Source: Thermodesulfovibrionales bacterium
GTDB lineage: Bacteria > Nitrospirota > Thermodesulfovibrionia > Thermodesulfovibrionales > Dissulfurispiraceae
Direction of reading: 5' to 3'
DNA: 5,010 nucleotides
NCBI GenBank assembly: GCA_021129835.1
Contig: JAJOKM010000039.1
Coordinates: 1-5,010, forward strand
The notes beneath the pieces were generated by a model that was not told the origin of the DNA, made no database searches, and worked only from the letters and a program-made list of their open reading frames with translations. The translations under genes were made by a program, and so were the position numbers. Numbering within the stretch: the stretch's first letter is position 1; every line of letters starts with the position of its first letter. Below, in pieces: positions 1-5,010 of this stretch.

Positions 1-74
1 GAATGCTGATGAGCAGGTTCGCTATTACTGAATACTGTTTTTTATAGAATGCCTGGAGCTTGAAGATGAATTTG

Positions 75-180
75 ATATTTAATACGCCCATAAAGGGCTA
101 CACTATTATGTGGATAACTACACTACTATATCCCCTAAAAGTCTGACGACTTTTAGGGGGGCCCCTTTTGGAGAAGAACC
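75..180 (+). repeat. Dispersed repeat element, copy 1 (long form), upstream of asd
   Basis: This non-coding element shares a left part and a right part with an inverted copy at the other end of the window (4944-5003). In order it shows ATATTT (75-80), TAC, a 4-bp hairpin GCCC-ATAAA-GGGC (86-98), the word CTACACTA (98-105, repeated at 118-125), a larger perfect hairpin (132-159), and TTTGGAGAAGAACC (167-180), which is identical for 14 bases in the other copy. It is about 46 bases longer than copy 2; the excess is accounted for by the CTACACTA duplication and the large hairpin. Read on the other strand, GTAG precedes the small palindrome, which recalls REP-type elements mobilised by RAYT transposases. 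That link is an analogy only, and no transposase is present here. It could instead be a structured leader RNA of asd. Confidence 0.72.
132..159 (+). other. Perfect 12-bp stem-loop in the asd leader
   Basis: CCCCTAAAAGTC (132-143) and GACTTTTAGGGG (148-159) are exact reverse complements separated by the loop TGAC. The right arm runs into a block of six G followed by four C (156-165) and then TTTT (166-169). The T-run is short and sits six bases past the stem, so this is not a typical intrinsic terminator. It lies 70 bases before the chosen asd start, so an attenuator, an RNA-stability element or the core of a mobile repeat are all possible. Copy 2 of the element lacks this hairpin. Confidence 0.8.
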
Positions 181-213
181 GCAAATTATTAGCTTAGACA
201 ACAACTTAGCACC

Positions 214-219
214 GAGGAG
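214..219 (+). promoter_or_regulatory. Ribosome binding site that decides the asd start
   Basis: GAGGAG lies ten bases before ATG 230, followed by a purine-rich AAGAAGGG. It supports ATG 230 over the in-frame GTG at 110, which lies inside the repeat element and has no comparable site close upstream. Confidence 0.65.
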
Positions 220-229
220 CAAGAAGGGT

Positions 230-1243
230 ATGTTAAAGAAAAAAGAGAAATATGTTGTGGCGGTTGTGGGTGCAACAGGCGCTGTGGGCAATGAAATGAT
301 TACTATCCTTGAAGAGAGGGTCTTTCCTATAGAGGAGATAAGGCTATTTGCAACTGAGAGGTCCGAAGGCAAGAGATTGAAGTTTAAAGGAGACGATATA
401 GCCGTCGAAACACTGGGGGAGAAGTCGTTTGAGGGAATCGATATCGCCCTCTTTTCTGCAGGCGCTGACATGTCAGAGATATGGGCGCCCGTTGCAGCAA
501 AGTCAGGGTGTATAGTGGTTGACAATTCGGGCCAGTGGAGGATGCACCACGATGTTCCGCTTGTCGTCCCAGAGGTTAATCCCGAATGCCTTAAATGGCA
601 CAAGGGCATTATTGCAAACCCTAATTGTTCAACCATCCAGTTGGTTGTAGCATTAAAACCAATACATGATGCAGTAAGGATAAAAAGGGTTGTGGTCACT
701 ACATTTCAGTCTGTCTCGGGGACAGGCAAAAAGGCCATGGATGAATTATTACGACAGACAACCGATTTTTTGAATTCCAAAGAGATTAAGAGTGATGTAT
801 ATCCACACCAGATAGCATTTAATGTGCTGCCACATATAGATAAATTTCTCGAAAATGGCTATACAAAGGAAGAAATGAAGATGGTTAACGAGACCCAGAA
901 GATAATGAATGATAATTCTATCAAGGTTACGGCCACGACTGTAAGGGTGCCGGTGTTCAGGGGGCATTCTGAGTCTCTAAATATAGAGACCGAAAAAAAA
1001 ATTACTGCGGCTGAGGTACGGTCTGTTCTGTCAAATGTCTCTGGAATTGTAGTCTTTGATGATCCAGGGGAAAATGAATACCCCCTTCCCATTGATGCAG
1101 CAGGAAAGGATGCAGTTTATGTAGGAAGGATTCGAGAAGATGAATCGGTGGAGAGAGGAATAAATGTCTGGATCGTGGCTGATAATCTTAGAAAGGGTGC
1201 GGCACTGAATGCGATCCAGATAATAGAGAAGTTGATATACTGA
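230..1243 (+). CDS. asd: Aspartate-semialdehyde dehydrogenase
   Basis: This cytoplasmic enzyme catalyses NADPH-dependent reduction of aspartyl-4-phosphate to L-aspartate 4-semialdehyde, the branch-point precursor of lysine/diaminopimelate, threonine and methionine. The product from ATG 230 is 337 residues, the usual family length. The N-terminal nucleotide-binding loop GATGAVG is at residues 14-20, NSGQWRM at 99-105 and VPEVNPE near 113-119. The catalytic cysteine is Cys133 in NPNCST, Gln160 lies in FQSVSG, and the C-terminal domain carries RGHSES with the expected active-site His246. The frame stays open upstream to a GTG at 110, but that would add 40 residues translated from the repeat element. 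Starting at 230 gives the normal family N-terminus, with a few residues before the Rossmann strand. Its product feeds the methionine that the next gene, metK, consumes. No frameshift or missing catalytic residue is seen. Confidence 0.96.
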   Translation: MLKKKEKYVVAVVGATGAVGNEMITILEERVFPIEEIRLFATERSEGKRLKFKGDDIAVETLGEKSFEGIDIALFSAGADMSEIWAPVAAKSGCIVVDNSGQWRMHHDVPLVVPEVNPECLKWHKGIIANPNCSTIQLVVALKPIHDAVRIKRVVVTTFQSVSGTGKKAMDELLRQTTDFLNSKEIKSDVYPHQIAFNVLPHIDKFLENGYTKEEMKMVNETQKIMNDNSIKVTATTVRVPVFRGHSESLNIETEKKITAAEVRSVLSNVSGIVVFDDPGENEYPLPIDAAGKDAVYVGRIREDESVERGINVWIVADNLRKGAALNAIQIIEKLIY

Positions 1244-1283
1244 TAAGGCCCAAGATGTCTGATTATGCAGATTTTATTATATC

Positions 1284-1289
1284 AGGAGG
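1284..1289 (+). promoter_or_regulatory. Ribosome binding site that decides the metK start
   Basis: AGGAGG is seven bases before ATG 1297, a near-ideal site. It lies inside the longer reading frame that begins at ATG 1255, which argues that the upstream 14 codons are untranslated leader. The 53-base asd-metK gap shows no terminator hairpin, so read-through from asd is plausible. Confidence 0.85.
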
Positions 1290-1296
1290 CAGGCTT

Positions 1297-2457
1297 ATGA
1301 CTACAATGGCTGAGAAGAATTACTTTTTCACTTCTGAATCGGTTACTGAAGGACACCCTGACAAGGTTGCAGACCAGATCTCCGATGCAATACTGGATGC
1401 AATTATTGCCAAAGACCGCGCTGCCAGGGTTGCATGCGAAACACTTGTCACAACGGGCCTTGTCTTTGTCGCCGGAGAAATAACTACTACCTGCTATGTA
1501 GATATACCCGCGATTATTCGTGAGACCATAAGGGATATAGGCTACACGAAGGCAAAATACGGGTTTGATTACGAGACATGCGCAGTTATAACATCTATAC
1601 ACGAGCAGTCACCTGACATAGCAGCAGGTGTTGACCTAGGCGGGGCAGGTGATCAGGGCTTGATGTTCGGCTTTGCATGTGATGAGACGCCAGAATTGAT
1701 GCCCCTGCCTATCATGCTTGCCCATAAGCTTGCAATGAGACTTACAGAGGCAAGAAAAAAAGATATTCTCGGATATTTAAGGCCTGACGGTAAATCACAG
1801 GTAACTGTGGAGTACAAAAATGGCAAGCCAATCAAGGTTAATGCAATCGTAGTCTCCACGCAGCACAGCCCTGATATTATACTCAAAGAGATACGAGAGG
1901 ACGTAATCGAAAAAGTGATAAAACCTGTCATACCTCATGAGTTGCTTGACGAAGAAAATATTATATATCATATCAATCCGACAGGGAGGTTTGTAGTTGG
2001 TGGACCAATGGGGGATACAGGACTTACGGGGCGAAAGATTATAGTCGATACATATGGCGGCGTAGGGAGTCATGGCGGAGGGTGTTTTTCTGGGAAAGAC
2101 CCGACGAAAGTAGATCGGTCCGGGTCATATATGGCGAGGTATATCGCAAAAAATCTTGTTTCAGCCGGCATTGCTACCAGGATTGAGCTCCAGATAGCTT
2201 ATGCCATAGGTGTTCCAGAGCCTGTATCAGTCTCTGTTGAGACCTTTAACACAGGCAAAATTGCGGATGAAGAGATTATTTCTATAATCAGGAAGAACTT
2301 TGACCTCACCCCAGAGGCAACAATAGAAAGGCTCAATCTCAAAAGACCGATATATAAAAAGACTGCGGCCTATGGACATTTCGGCAGAAATGACGACGAC
2401 TTCACATGGGAAAGGACAGATATGGCAGAAACATTAAAAAGAGAGGCAGGAGGATAA
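1297..2457 (+). CDS. metK: S-adenosylmethionine synthetase (methionine adenosyltransferase)
   Basis: This cytoplasmic enzyme makes S-adenosylmethionine from methionine and ATP, releasing phosphate and pyrophosphate; bacterial members work as tetramers. The product from ATG 1297 is 386 residues, typical for the bacterial family. All three expected domains are present. TSESVTEGHPDK at 12-23 contains the catalytic His20 and Asp22. The first family signature GAGDQGLMFGFA is at 116-127, and the DGKSQVT segment is near 164-170. The phosphate-binding signature GGGCFSGKD at 260-268 is followed by PTKVDRS with Lys271 and Asp273. The fourth position of that second signature is Cys rather than the more common Ala, a substitution the family tolerates. 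Starting at ATG 1255 would add 14 residues with no family resemblance. The gene lies 53 bases after asd, and its stop codon TAA directly abuts the ATG of ahcY, indicating co-transcription. No SAM riboswitch was recognised in the short leader. Confidence 0.98.
   Translation: MTTMAEKNYFFTSESVTEGHPDKVADQISDAILDAIIAKDRAARVACETLVTTGLVFVAGEITTTCYVDIPAIIRETIRDIGYTKAKYGFDYETCAVITSIHEQSPDIAAGVDLGGAGDQGLMFGFACDETPELMPLPIMLAHKLAMRLTEARKKDILGYLRPDGKSQVTVEYKNGKPIKVNAIVVSTQHSPDIILKEIREDVIEKVIKPVIPHELLDEENIIYHINPTGRFVVGGPMGDTGLTGRKIIVDTYGGVGSHGGGCFSGKDPTKVDRSGSYMARYIAKNLVSAGIATRIELQIAYAIGVPEPVSVSVETFNTGKIADEEIISIIRKNFDLTPEATIERLNLKRPIYKKTAAYGHFGRNDDDFTWERTDMAETLKREAGG
2448..2453 (+). promoter_or_regulatory. 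Ribosome binding site of ahcY within the metK 3' end
   Basis: AGGAGG four bases before ATG 2458 lies in the last codons of metK. The stop of metK (2455-2457) sits between this site and the start codon, an arrangement typical of translational coupling. Confidence 0.8.
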
Positions 2458-3732
2458 ATGACGAAACATGATATCTTAAAGCACGATATAAAGGATATTG
2501 GACTTGCGGAAAAGGGGAGGCTGAAAATTGAGTGGGCATCCCGGGAGATGCCTGTTTTAAAGAGTATTGCCGATAGGTTCAGTAAAGAAAAACCGCTTAA
2601 AGGCATGAGTGTAGTTGCCTGCCTGCATGTCACCACAGAGACAGCCAGCCTTATGGAAACTCTTAAGGCTGGAGGAGCAGAGCTTGCACTCTGTGCATCT
2701 AACCCATTGAGCACGCAGGATGATGTTGCGGCATCTCTGGTCAAAAATTCTGAAATTTCAGTGTTTGCCATAAAGGGGGAAGATACAGAGACATACTATC
2801 AACATATGAAAAGGGCCTTATCCATAGGGCCGCAGATAACCATGGACGATGGCGCAGATGTCGTCTCGACACTCCACAAAGACGAGAGGTCTTTACTCAA
2901 AGGGGTTATCGGGGGGACAGAGGAGACGACAACAGGAGTAATAAGATTAAGGGCAATGGCTGCAGACGGCGCCCTTGAATATCCGATAATTGCTGTAAAC
3001 GACGCCTACACGAAGCACCTCTTTGATAACCGCTATGGCACTGGGCAGAGCACACTTGACGGAATCATCAGATCCACTAACAGATTGATTGCGGGTTCTG
3101 TGTTTGTCGTATCTGGATATGGGTGGTGCGGGAAGGGTGTCGCTATGAGGGCGAAGGGACACGGCGCTAGGGTAATAATCACAGAGATTGATCCATTGAA
3201 GGCGATCGAGGCGACAATGGATGGCTACGAGGTCATGCCTATAAGAGATACCCTAAAAATAGGGGACATGTTCGTAACCGCGACTGGCGATATTAATGTC
3301 ATCTCAAGGGAGTGCTTTGAGTTAATGAAAGATGGCGCTATAGTCTGCAACACCGGGCACTTTAATGTGGAGATCGATATTGAAGGCCTCGATAAGATAT
3401 CAAAGAAGAGGAGGATCATGAGGGATTATGTTGAGGAACATACCCTCGAAAATGGCAAAAGAATTTATCTTATCGGAGGGGGAAGGATTGTCAATCTCGC
3501 TGCCGCTGAAGGACATCCCTCAGCTGTTATGGATATGAGCTTTGCCAATCAGGCATTGTGTGCCGAATATATAGTAAATAATGCCAAAAGGCTTGACAAA
3601 AAGGTCTATGGCGTTCCTGAAGAGATTGATAAAGAGATCGCTCGCCTTAAATTAGAGGCAATGGGTATAAAAATAGACACCCTCACCCCGCAGCAGGAAA
3701 AGTATCTACGTAGCTGGGAGATGGGGACATAG
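2458..3732 (+). CDS. ahcY: Adenosylhomocysteinase (S-adenosyl-L-homocysteine hydrolase), short C-terminus type
   Basis: This NAD-dependent cytoplasmic enzyme reversibly cleaves S-adenosylhomocysteine to adenosine and homocysteine. It relieves product inhibition of methyltransferases and returns homocysteine to methionine synthesis. The 424-residue product has the substrate-domain motif LHVTTETA (56-63), SNPLSTQDD (81-89), DDGAD with Asp131, EETTTG with Glu156, and TKHLFDN with Lys186 and Asp190. The NAD-binding loop GYGWCGKG is at 220-227, HFNVEID starts at His301, and EGHPSAVMDMSF contains His353. These key residues fall at the same numbers as in the human enzyme. The C-terminus stops at YLRSWEMGT and lacks the Lys/Tyr-containing tail that reaches into the neighbouring subunit's NAD site in longer enzymes, as in archaeal and Thermotoga-like members. 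It starts on the base after the metK stop. Its TAG stop is inside a 13-bp direct repeat. It implies the SAH hydrolase route of SAH disposal; no luxS or mtnN lies in the window. Confidence 0.97.
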   Translation: MTKHDILKHDIKDIGLAEKGRLKIEWASREMPVLKSIADRFSKEKPLKGMSVVACLHVTTETASLMETLKAGGAELALCASNPLSTQDDVAASLVKNSEISVFAIKGEDTETYYQHMKRALSIGPQITMDDGADVVSTLHKDERSLLKGVIGGTEETTTGVIRLRAMAADGALEYPIIAVNDAYTKHLFDNRYGTGQSTLDGIIRSTNRLIAGSVFVVSGYGWCGKGVAMRAKGHGARVIITEIDPLKAIEATMDGYEVMPIRDTLKIGDMFVTATGDINVISRECFELMKDGAIVCNTGHFNVEIDIEGLDKISKKRRIMRDYVEEHTLENGKRIYLIGGGRIVNLAAAEGHPSAVMDMSFANQALCAEYIVNNAKRLDKKVYGVPEEIDKEIARLKLEAMGIKIDTLTPQQEKYLRSWEMGT

Positions 3733-3738
3733 TATCCC
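3726..3738. repeat. 13-bp direct repeat, left copy (contains ahcY stop)
   Basis: GACATAGTATCCC here is identical to 3823-3835, with starts 97 bases apart. The ahcY stop codon (3730-3732) lies inside it. The inner nine bases ATAGTATCC occur a third time at 3783-3791. The pair brackets all the heptamer repeats of the junction, as a target duplication or a slippage/recombination product would. Confidence 0.75.
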
Positions 3739-3750
3739 AATAGGTAAAGA

Positions 3751-3768
3751 AAGTTTTGAGTTTTGAGT
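3751..3768 (+). repeat. Heptamer tandem repeat, AGTTTTG type
   Basis: AGTTTTG occurs twice in tandem (3752-3758 and 3759-3765), followed by a partial third unit AGTG. Written as GAGTTTT, it resembles the GAGTATC heptamers that lie on the opposite strand 30 bases further on, so both arrays have a GAGT-started seven-base period in facing orientations. Two copies alone are weak evidence; the case rests on the neighbouring array. Confidence 0.45.
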
Positions 3769-3784
3769 GAAAAGACGGCGCGAT

Positions 3785-3800
3785 AGTATCCTTTGATACT
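3785..3800. repeat. 6-bp inverted repeat between the convergent genes
   Basis: AGTATC (3785-3790) and GATACT (3795-3800) are exact reverse complements around a CTTT loop. The inverted repeat lies between the convergent ahcY and tgt, where a shared terminator would be expected. Neither strand has a good T-run directly after the short stem, so terminator activity is doubtful. Confidence 0.5.
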
Positions 3801-3822
3801 CAATACTCGATACTCGATACTC
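3795..3822 (-). repeat. Heptamer tandem repeat, GAGTATC type, four units
   Basis: Four contiguous seven-base units are seen on the plus strand: GATACTC, AATACTC, GATACTC and GATACTC (one mismatch in the second). On the minus strand they read GAGTATC/T. The array overlaps the end of tgt, whose stop codon (3800-3802) and last sense codons lie within it. Short heptamer tandem repeats are known in cyanobacterial genomes as STRR sequences; whether this array belongs to any described family cannot be judged here. Confidence 0.8.
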
Positions 3823-4933
3823 GACATAGTATCCCTTCCCAGCGTTTCTTGAACTGACTAAATGTCTTGCCCTCTATCGCCCCTCTCATTTTTTTGAAGA
3901 AGTTGAGATAAAAGTACAGATTATGAATTGTATTGAGCCTCATGGCTAATATCTCTTTTGCAAGGAACAGATGCCTTAGATATGCCTTTGAATAGTTCTT
4001 GCAGGTGTAGCAATCACAATCAGGATCCAGGGGGCTCGGGTCAGCCTTGAATTCCGTTTTCTTGATACTTACCCTGCCTCTGCTCGTAAAAAGGGTCCCA
4101 TTTCTTGCATTTCTTGTGGGCATTACGCAGTCAAACATATCAAACCCGTTTTCTACTGCCACTAACACATCTACTAGGTCACACACACCCATCAAGTATT
4201 TTGGATATCCTACAGGCATCAACGGTCCAATAAATCCTATAATCTCATGCATCTCCTCTTTTGGCTCACCAACACTTAACCCGCCCACGGCATATCCATC
4301 AAACCCTATTTTCATTAATTCCTCGAGGCTTCTCTCCCTCAGGTCTTTATGCATTCCGCCCTGAATGATACCGAATAATGCCTGTTTACTCACGACAGAT
4401 GCCCCATGATCAATGAACCATTTCTTGCATCGCCCGGCCCATTTTGTTGTCAGGCAAAGAGATTTAGCTACATATTCGTATTCTGCCGGGTAAGGTACAC
4501 ACTCATCAAAGGCCATCGCTATATCAGAGCCTAACATTGCCTGCATCTCCATTGCCGCTTCAGGGCTGATGAAATGTATGGAGCCGTCTATGTGTGATCT
4601 GAATTCAACACCATTTTCGAATATCCTTCTTAGTGGAGATAGGCTGAACACCTGAAATCCGCCGCTGTCTGTGAGTATTGGACCGCTCCAGTTGATAAAT
4701 TTATGGAGTCCACCTAATTGGTGAATTATTTCGTGTCCCGGCCTAAGATATAAGTGATGAGTGTTGCAGAGCATTATTTCAGCGCCCATCTCTTTTAACT
4801 CATCAGGAGACATCGCCTTAACGGTGCCCAGTGTGCCGACAGGCATAAATGTAGGGGTCTGGATAGTTCCACGGGGGGTCTTTATTGCACCCACTCTAGT
4901 CTTGCCATCAAAATTTTTCAGGACAAATTCCAT
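3800..4933 (-). CDS. tgt: Queuine/preQ1 tRNA-ribosyltransferase (tRNA-guanine transglycosylase)
   Basis: This cytoplasmic zinc enzyme exchanges guanine at wobble position 34 for preQ1 in tRNAs with GUN anticodons (Asp, Asn, His, Tyr), an early step of queuosine formation. The product from ATG 4933 is 377 residues, the usual bacterial length. Visible are TDSGGFQ with Asp89, AFDEC with Asp143, GIIQGG with Gln191, the GGLSVGE loop at 217-223, Met248 of the base-stacking pair, and DMFDCVMPTRNARNG with the nucleophile Asp268. The zinc ligands are Cys306, Cys308, Cys311 and His337. Two oddities stand out: the usually glycine- and proline-containing MGVG-x-P segment reads MGVCDLVD (248-255), and the last ten or so residues (after FKKRWEG) are encoded by the repeat island. 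A TTG one codon upstream (4936) is a possible alternative start. The Shine-Dalgarno is unclear, because the nearest GGAG lies 17 bases before the ATG, in the repeat element. It converges on ahcY with a 67-base gap. Confidence 0.96.
   Translation of the reverse strand: MEFVLKNFDGKTRVGAIKTPRGTIQTPTFMPVGTLGTVKAMSPDELKEMGAEIMLCNTHHLYLRPGHEIIHQLGGLHKFINWSGPILTDSGGFQVFSLSPLRRIFENGVEFRSHIDGSIHFISPEAAMEMQAMLGSDIAMAFDECVPYPAEYEYVAKSLCLTTKWAGRCKKWFIDHGASVVSKQALFGIIQGGMHKDLRERSLEELMKIGFDGYAVGGLSVGEPKEEMHEIIGFIGPLMPVGYPKYLMGVCDLVDVLVAVENGFDMFDCVMPTRNARNGTLFTSRGRVSIKKTEFKADPSPLDPDCDCYTCKNYSKAYLRHLFLAKEILAMRLNTIHNLYFYLNFFKKMRGAIEGKTFSQFKKRWEGILCRVSSIEY
3823..3835. repeat. 13-bp direct repeat, right copy (inside tgt 3' end)
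   Basis: This is identical to 3726-3738. It is translated on the minus strand as part of the Tgt C-terminus (residues around Ile368-Cys370) and directly abuts the GAGTATC heptamer array. Confidence 0.75.
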
Positions 4934-4943
4934 CAAGATTTAT

Positions 4944-5003
4944 GGTTCTTCTCCAAATTTAGTAGAGATTAGGTAGTGTAGGGCTTTATGCCCGTAAAAA
5001 TAT
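4944..5003 (-). repeat. Dispersed repeat element, copy 2 (short form), upstream of tgt
   Basis: On the minus strand this reads ATATTTTTAC, a hairpin GGGC-ATAAA-GCCC (4993 down to 4981), CTACACTACC, CTAATCTCTACTAAA, then TTTGGAGAAGAACC (4957 down to 4944). It matches copy 1 in order and orientation relative to the downstream gene, and ends 10 bases before the tgt ATG. Compared with copy 1, the two middle base pairs of the small hairpin are swapped while the loop ATAAA is kept. It lacks the 12-bp hairpin and the CTACACTA duplication of copy 1. Its terminal GGAGAAG is the only Shine-Dalgarno-like stretch before tgt, though further away than usual. Any tgt promoter must overlap it or lie beyond the window. 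Confidence 0.72.
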
Positions 5004-5010
5004 GAATCCC

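Noticed and set aside
1..74. Possible C-terminus of an upstream gene (frames ending at 31 or 47) and a TATAGAAT-like -10 box near 43
   Set aside because: The fragments are too short to recognise, and no -35 partner at proper spacing was seen, so neither was annotated.
110..229. Forty-residue N-terminal extension of asd from GTG 110
   Set aside because: The extension is translated from the repeat element and its hairpin, has no family resemblance, and ATG 230 has a ribosome binding site and gives the normal Asd N-terminus.
1..229. SAM or SAH riboswitch in the leader of the SAM-cycle cluster
   Set aside because: The conserved core sequences of SAM-I and SAH riboswitches are not recognisable by eye; the visible hairpins belong to the repeat element.
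118..699. Minus-strand open frame of 193 codons opposite asd
   Set aside because: It is a shadow of asd, with no recognisable domain and no sensible ribosome binding site or neighbour context.
1255..1296. metK start at ATG 1255
   Set aside because: AGGAGG at 1284-1289 points to ATG 1297, and the 14 extra residues do not resemble MetK proteins.
3733..3799. Bidirectional intrinsic terminator between ahcY and tgt
   Set aside because: The only inverted repeat has a 6-bp AT-rich stem and no adjacent T-run on either strand.
3606..3827. Short minus-strand frame spanning the ahcY end and the junction
   Set aside because: Its start is made of heptamer repeats and its body is antisense to ahcY; the overlap with tgt in another frame makes it implausible.
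3751..3835. CRISPR-like array from the repeated words
   Set aside because: Units are seven bases and contiguous, without unique spacers, so this is a simple tandem repeat.

Overview
The window is a compact bacterial chromosomal segment of moderate G+C. It carries four intact housekeeping genes. Three form a rightward cluster for the aspartate/methionine/SAM route: asd (aspartate-semialdehyde dehydrogenase), metK (S-adenosylmethionine synthetase) and ahcY (S-adenosylhomocysteine hydrolase). The fourth, tgt (bacterial tRNA-guanine transglycosylase), points leftward and converges on ahcY. The SAH hydrolase has the short C-terminus seen in archaeal and Thermotoga-like enzymes. Together with the gene content and the repeat-rich intergenic DNA, this suggests an anaerobe-like or deep-branching bacterium, perhaps of Nitrospirota, Desulfobacterota or Omnitrophota type. 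That placement is inference, and the sequence alone does not fix the phylum.

Layout: positions 1-229 are non-coding or hold at most the last few codons of an upstream gene (two short open frames end at 31 and 47, neither recognisable). They contain a repeat element with two hairpins. asd runs 230-1243, a 53-base gap carries the metK Shine-Dalgarno, metK runs 1297-2457, and ahcY starts on the very next base (2458-3732). The 67-base junction between ahcY and tgt, with the adjoining gene ends, is a small repeat island of heptamer tandem repeats, a short inverted repeat and a 13-bp direct repeat. tgt occupies 4933 down to 3800. A second copy of the upstream repeat element, in inverted orientation, lies just before tgt and runs to near the window's right edge.

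How the genes work together: Asd makes aspartate semialdehyde, the precursor of homoserine and hence methionine. MetK converts methionine and ATP to SAM. AhcY removes the SAH left by methyltransferases, returning homocysteine for remethylation. Tight spacing and strong ribosome binding sites suggest that metK and ahcY are co-transcribed and that asd may belong to the same operon. Tgt is a separate leftward unit in tRNA queuosine modification.

No new multi-gene system is visible. The most interesting signals are non-coding. One is a dispersed element, present upstream of both transcription units in the same orientation relative to the downstream gene, whose small hairpin differs between copies by two compensatory base-pair swaps. 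The other is a heptamer-repeat island that supplies the last codons and the stop codon of tgt.
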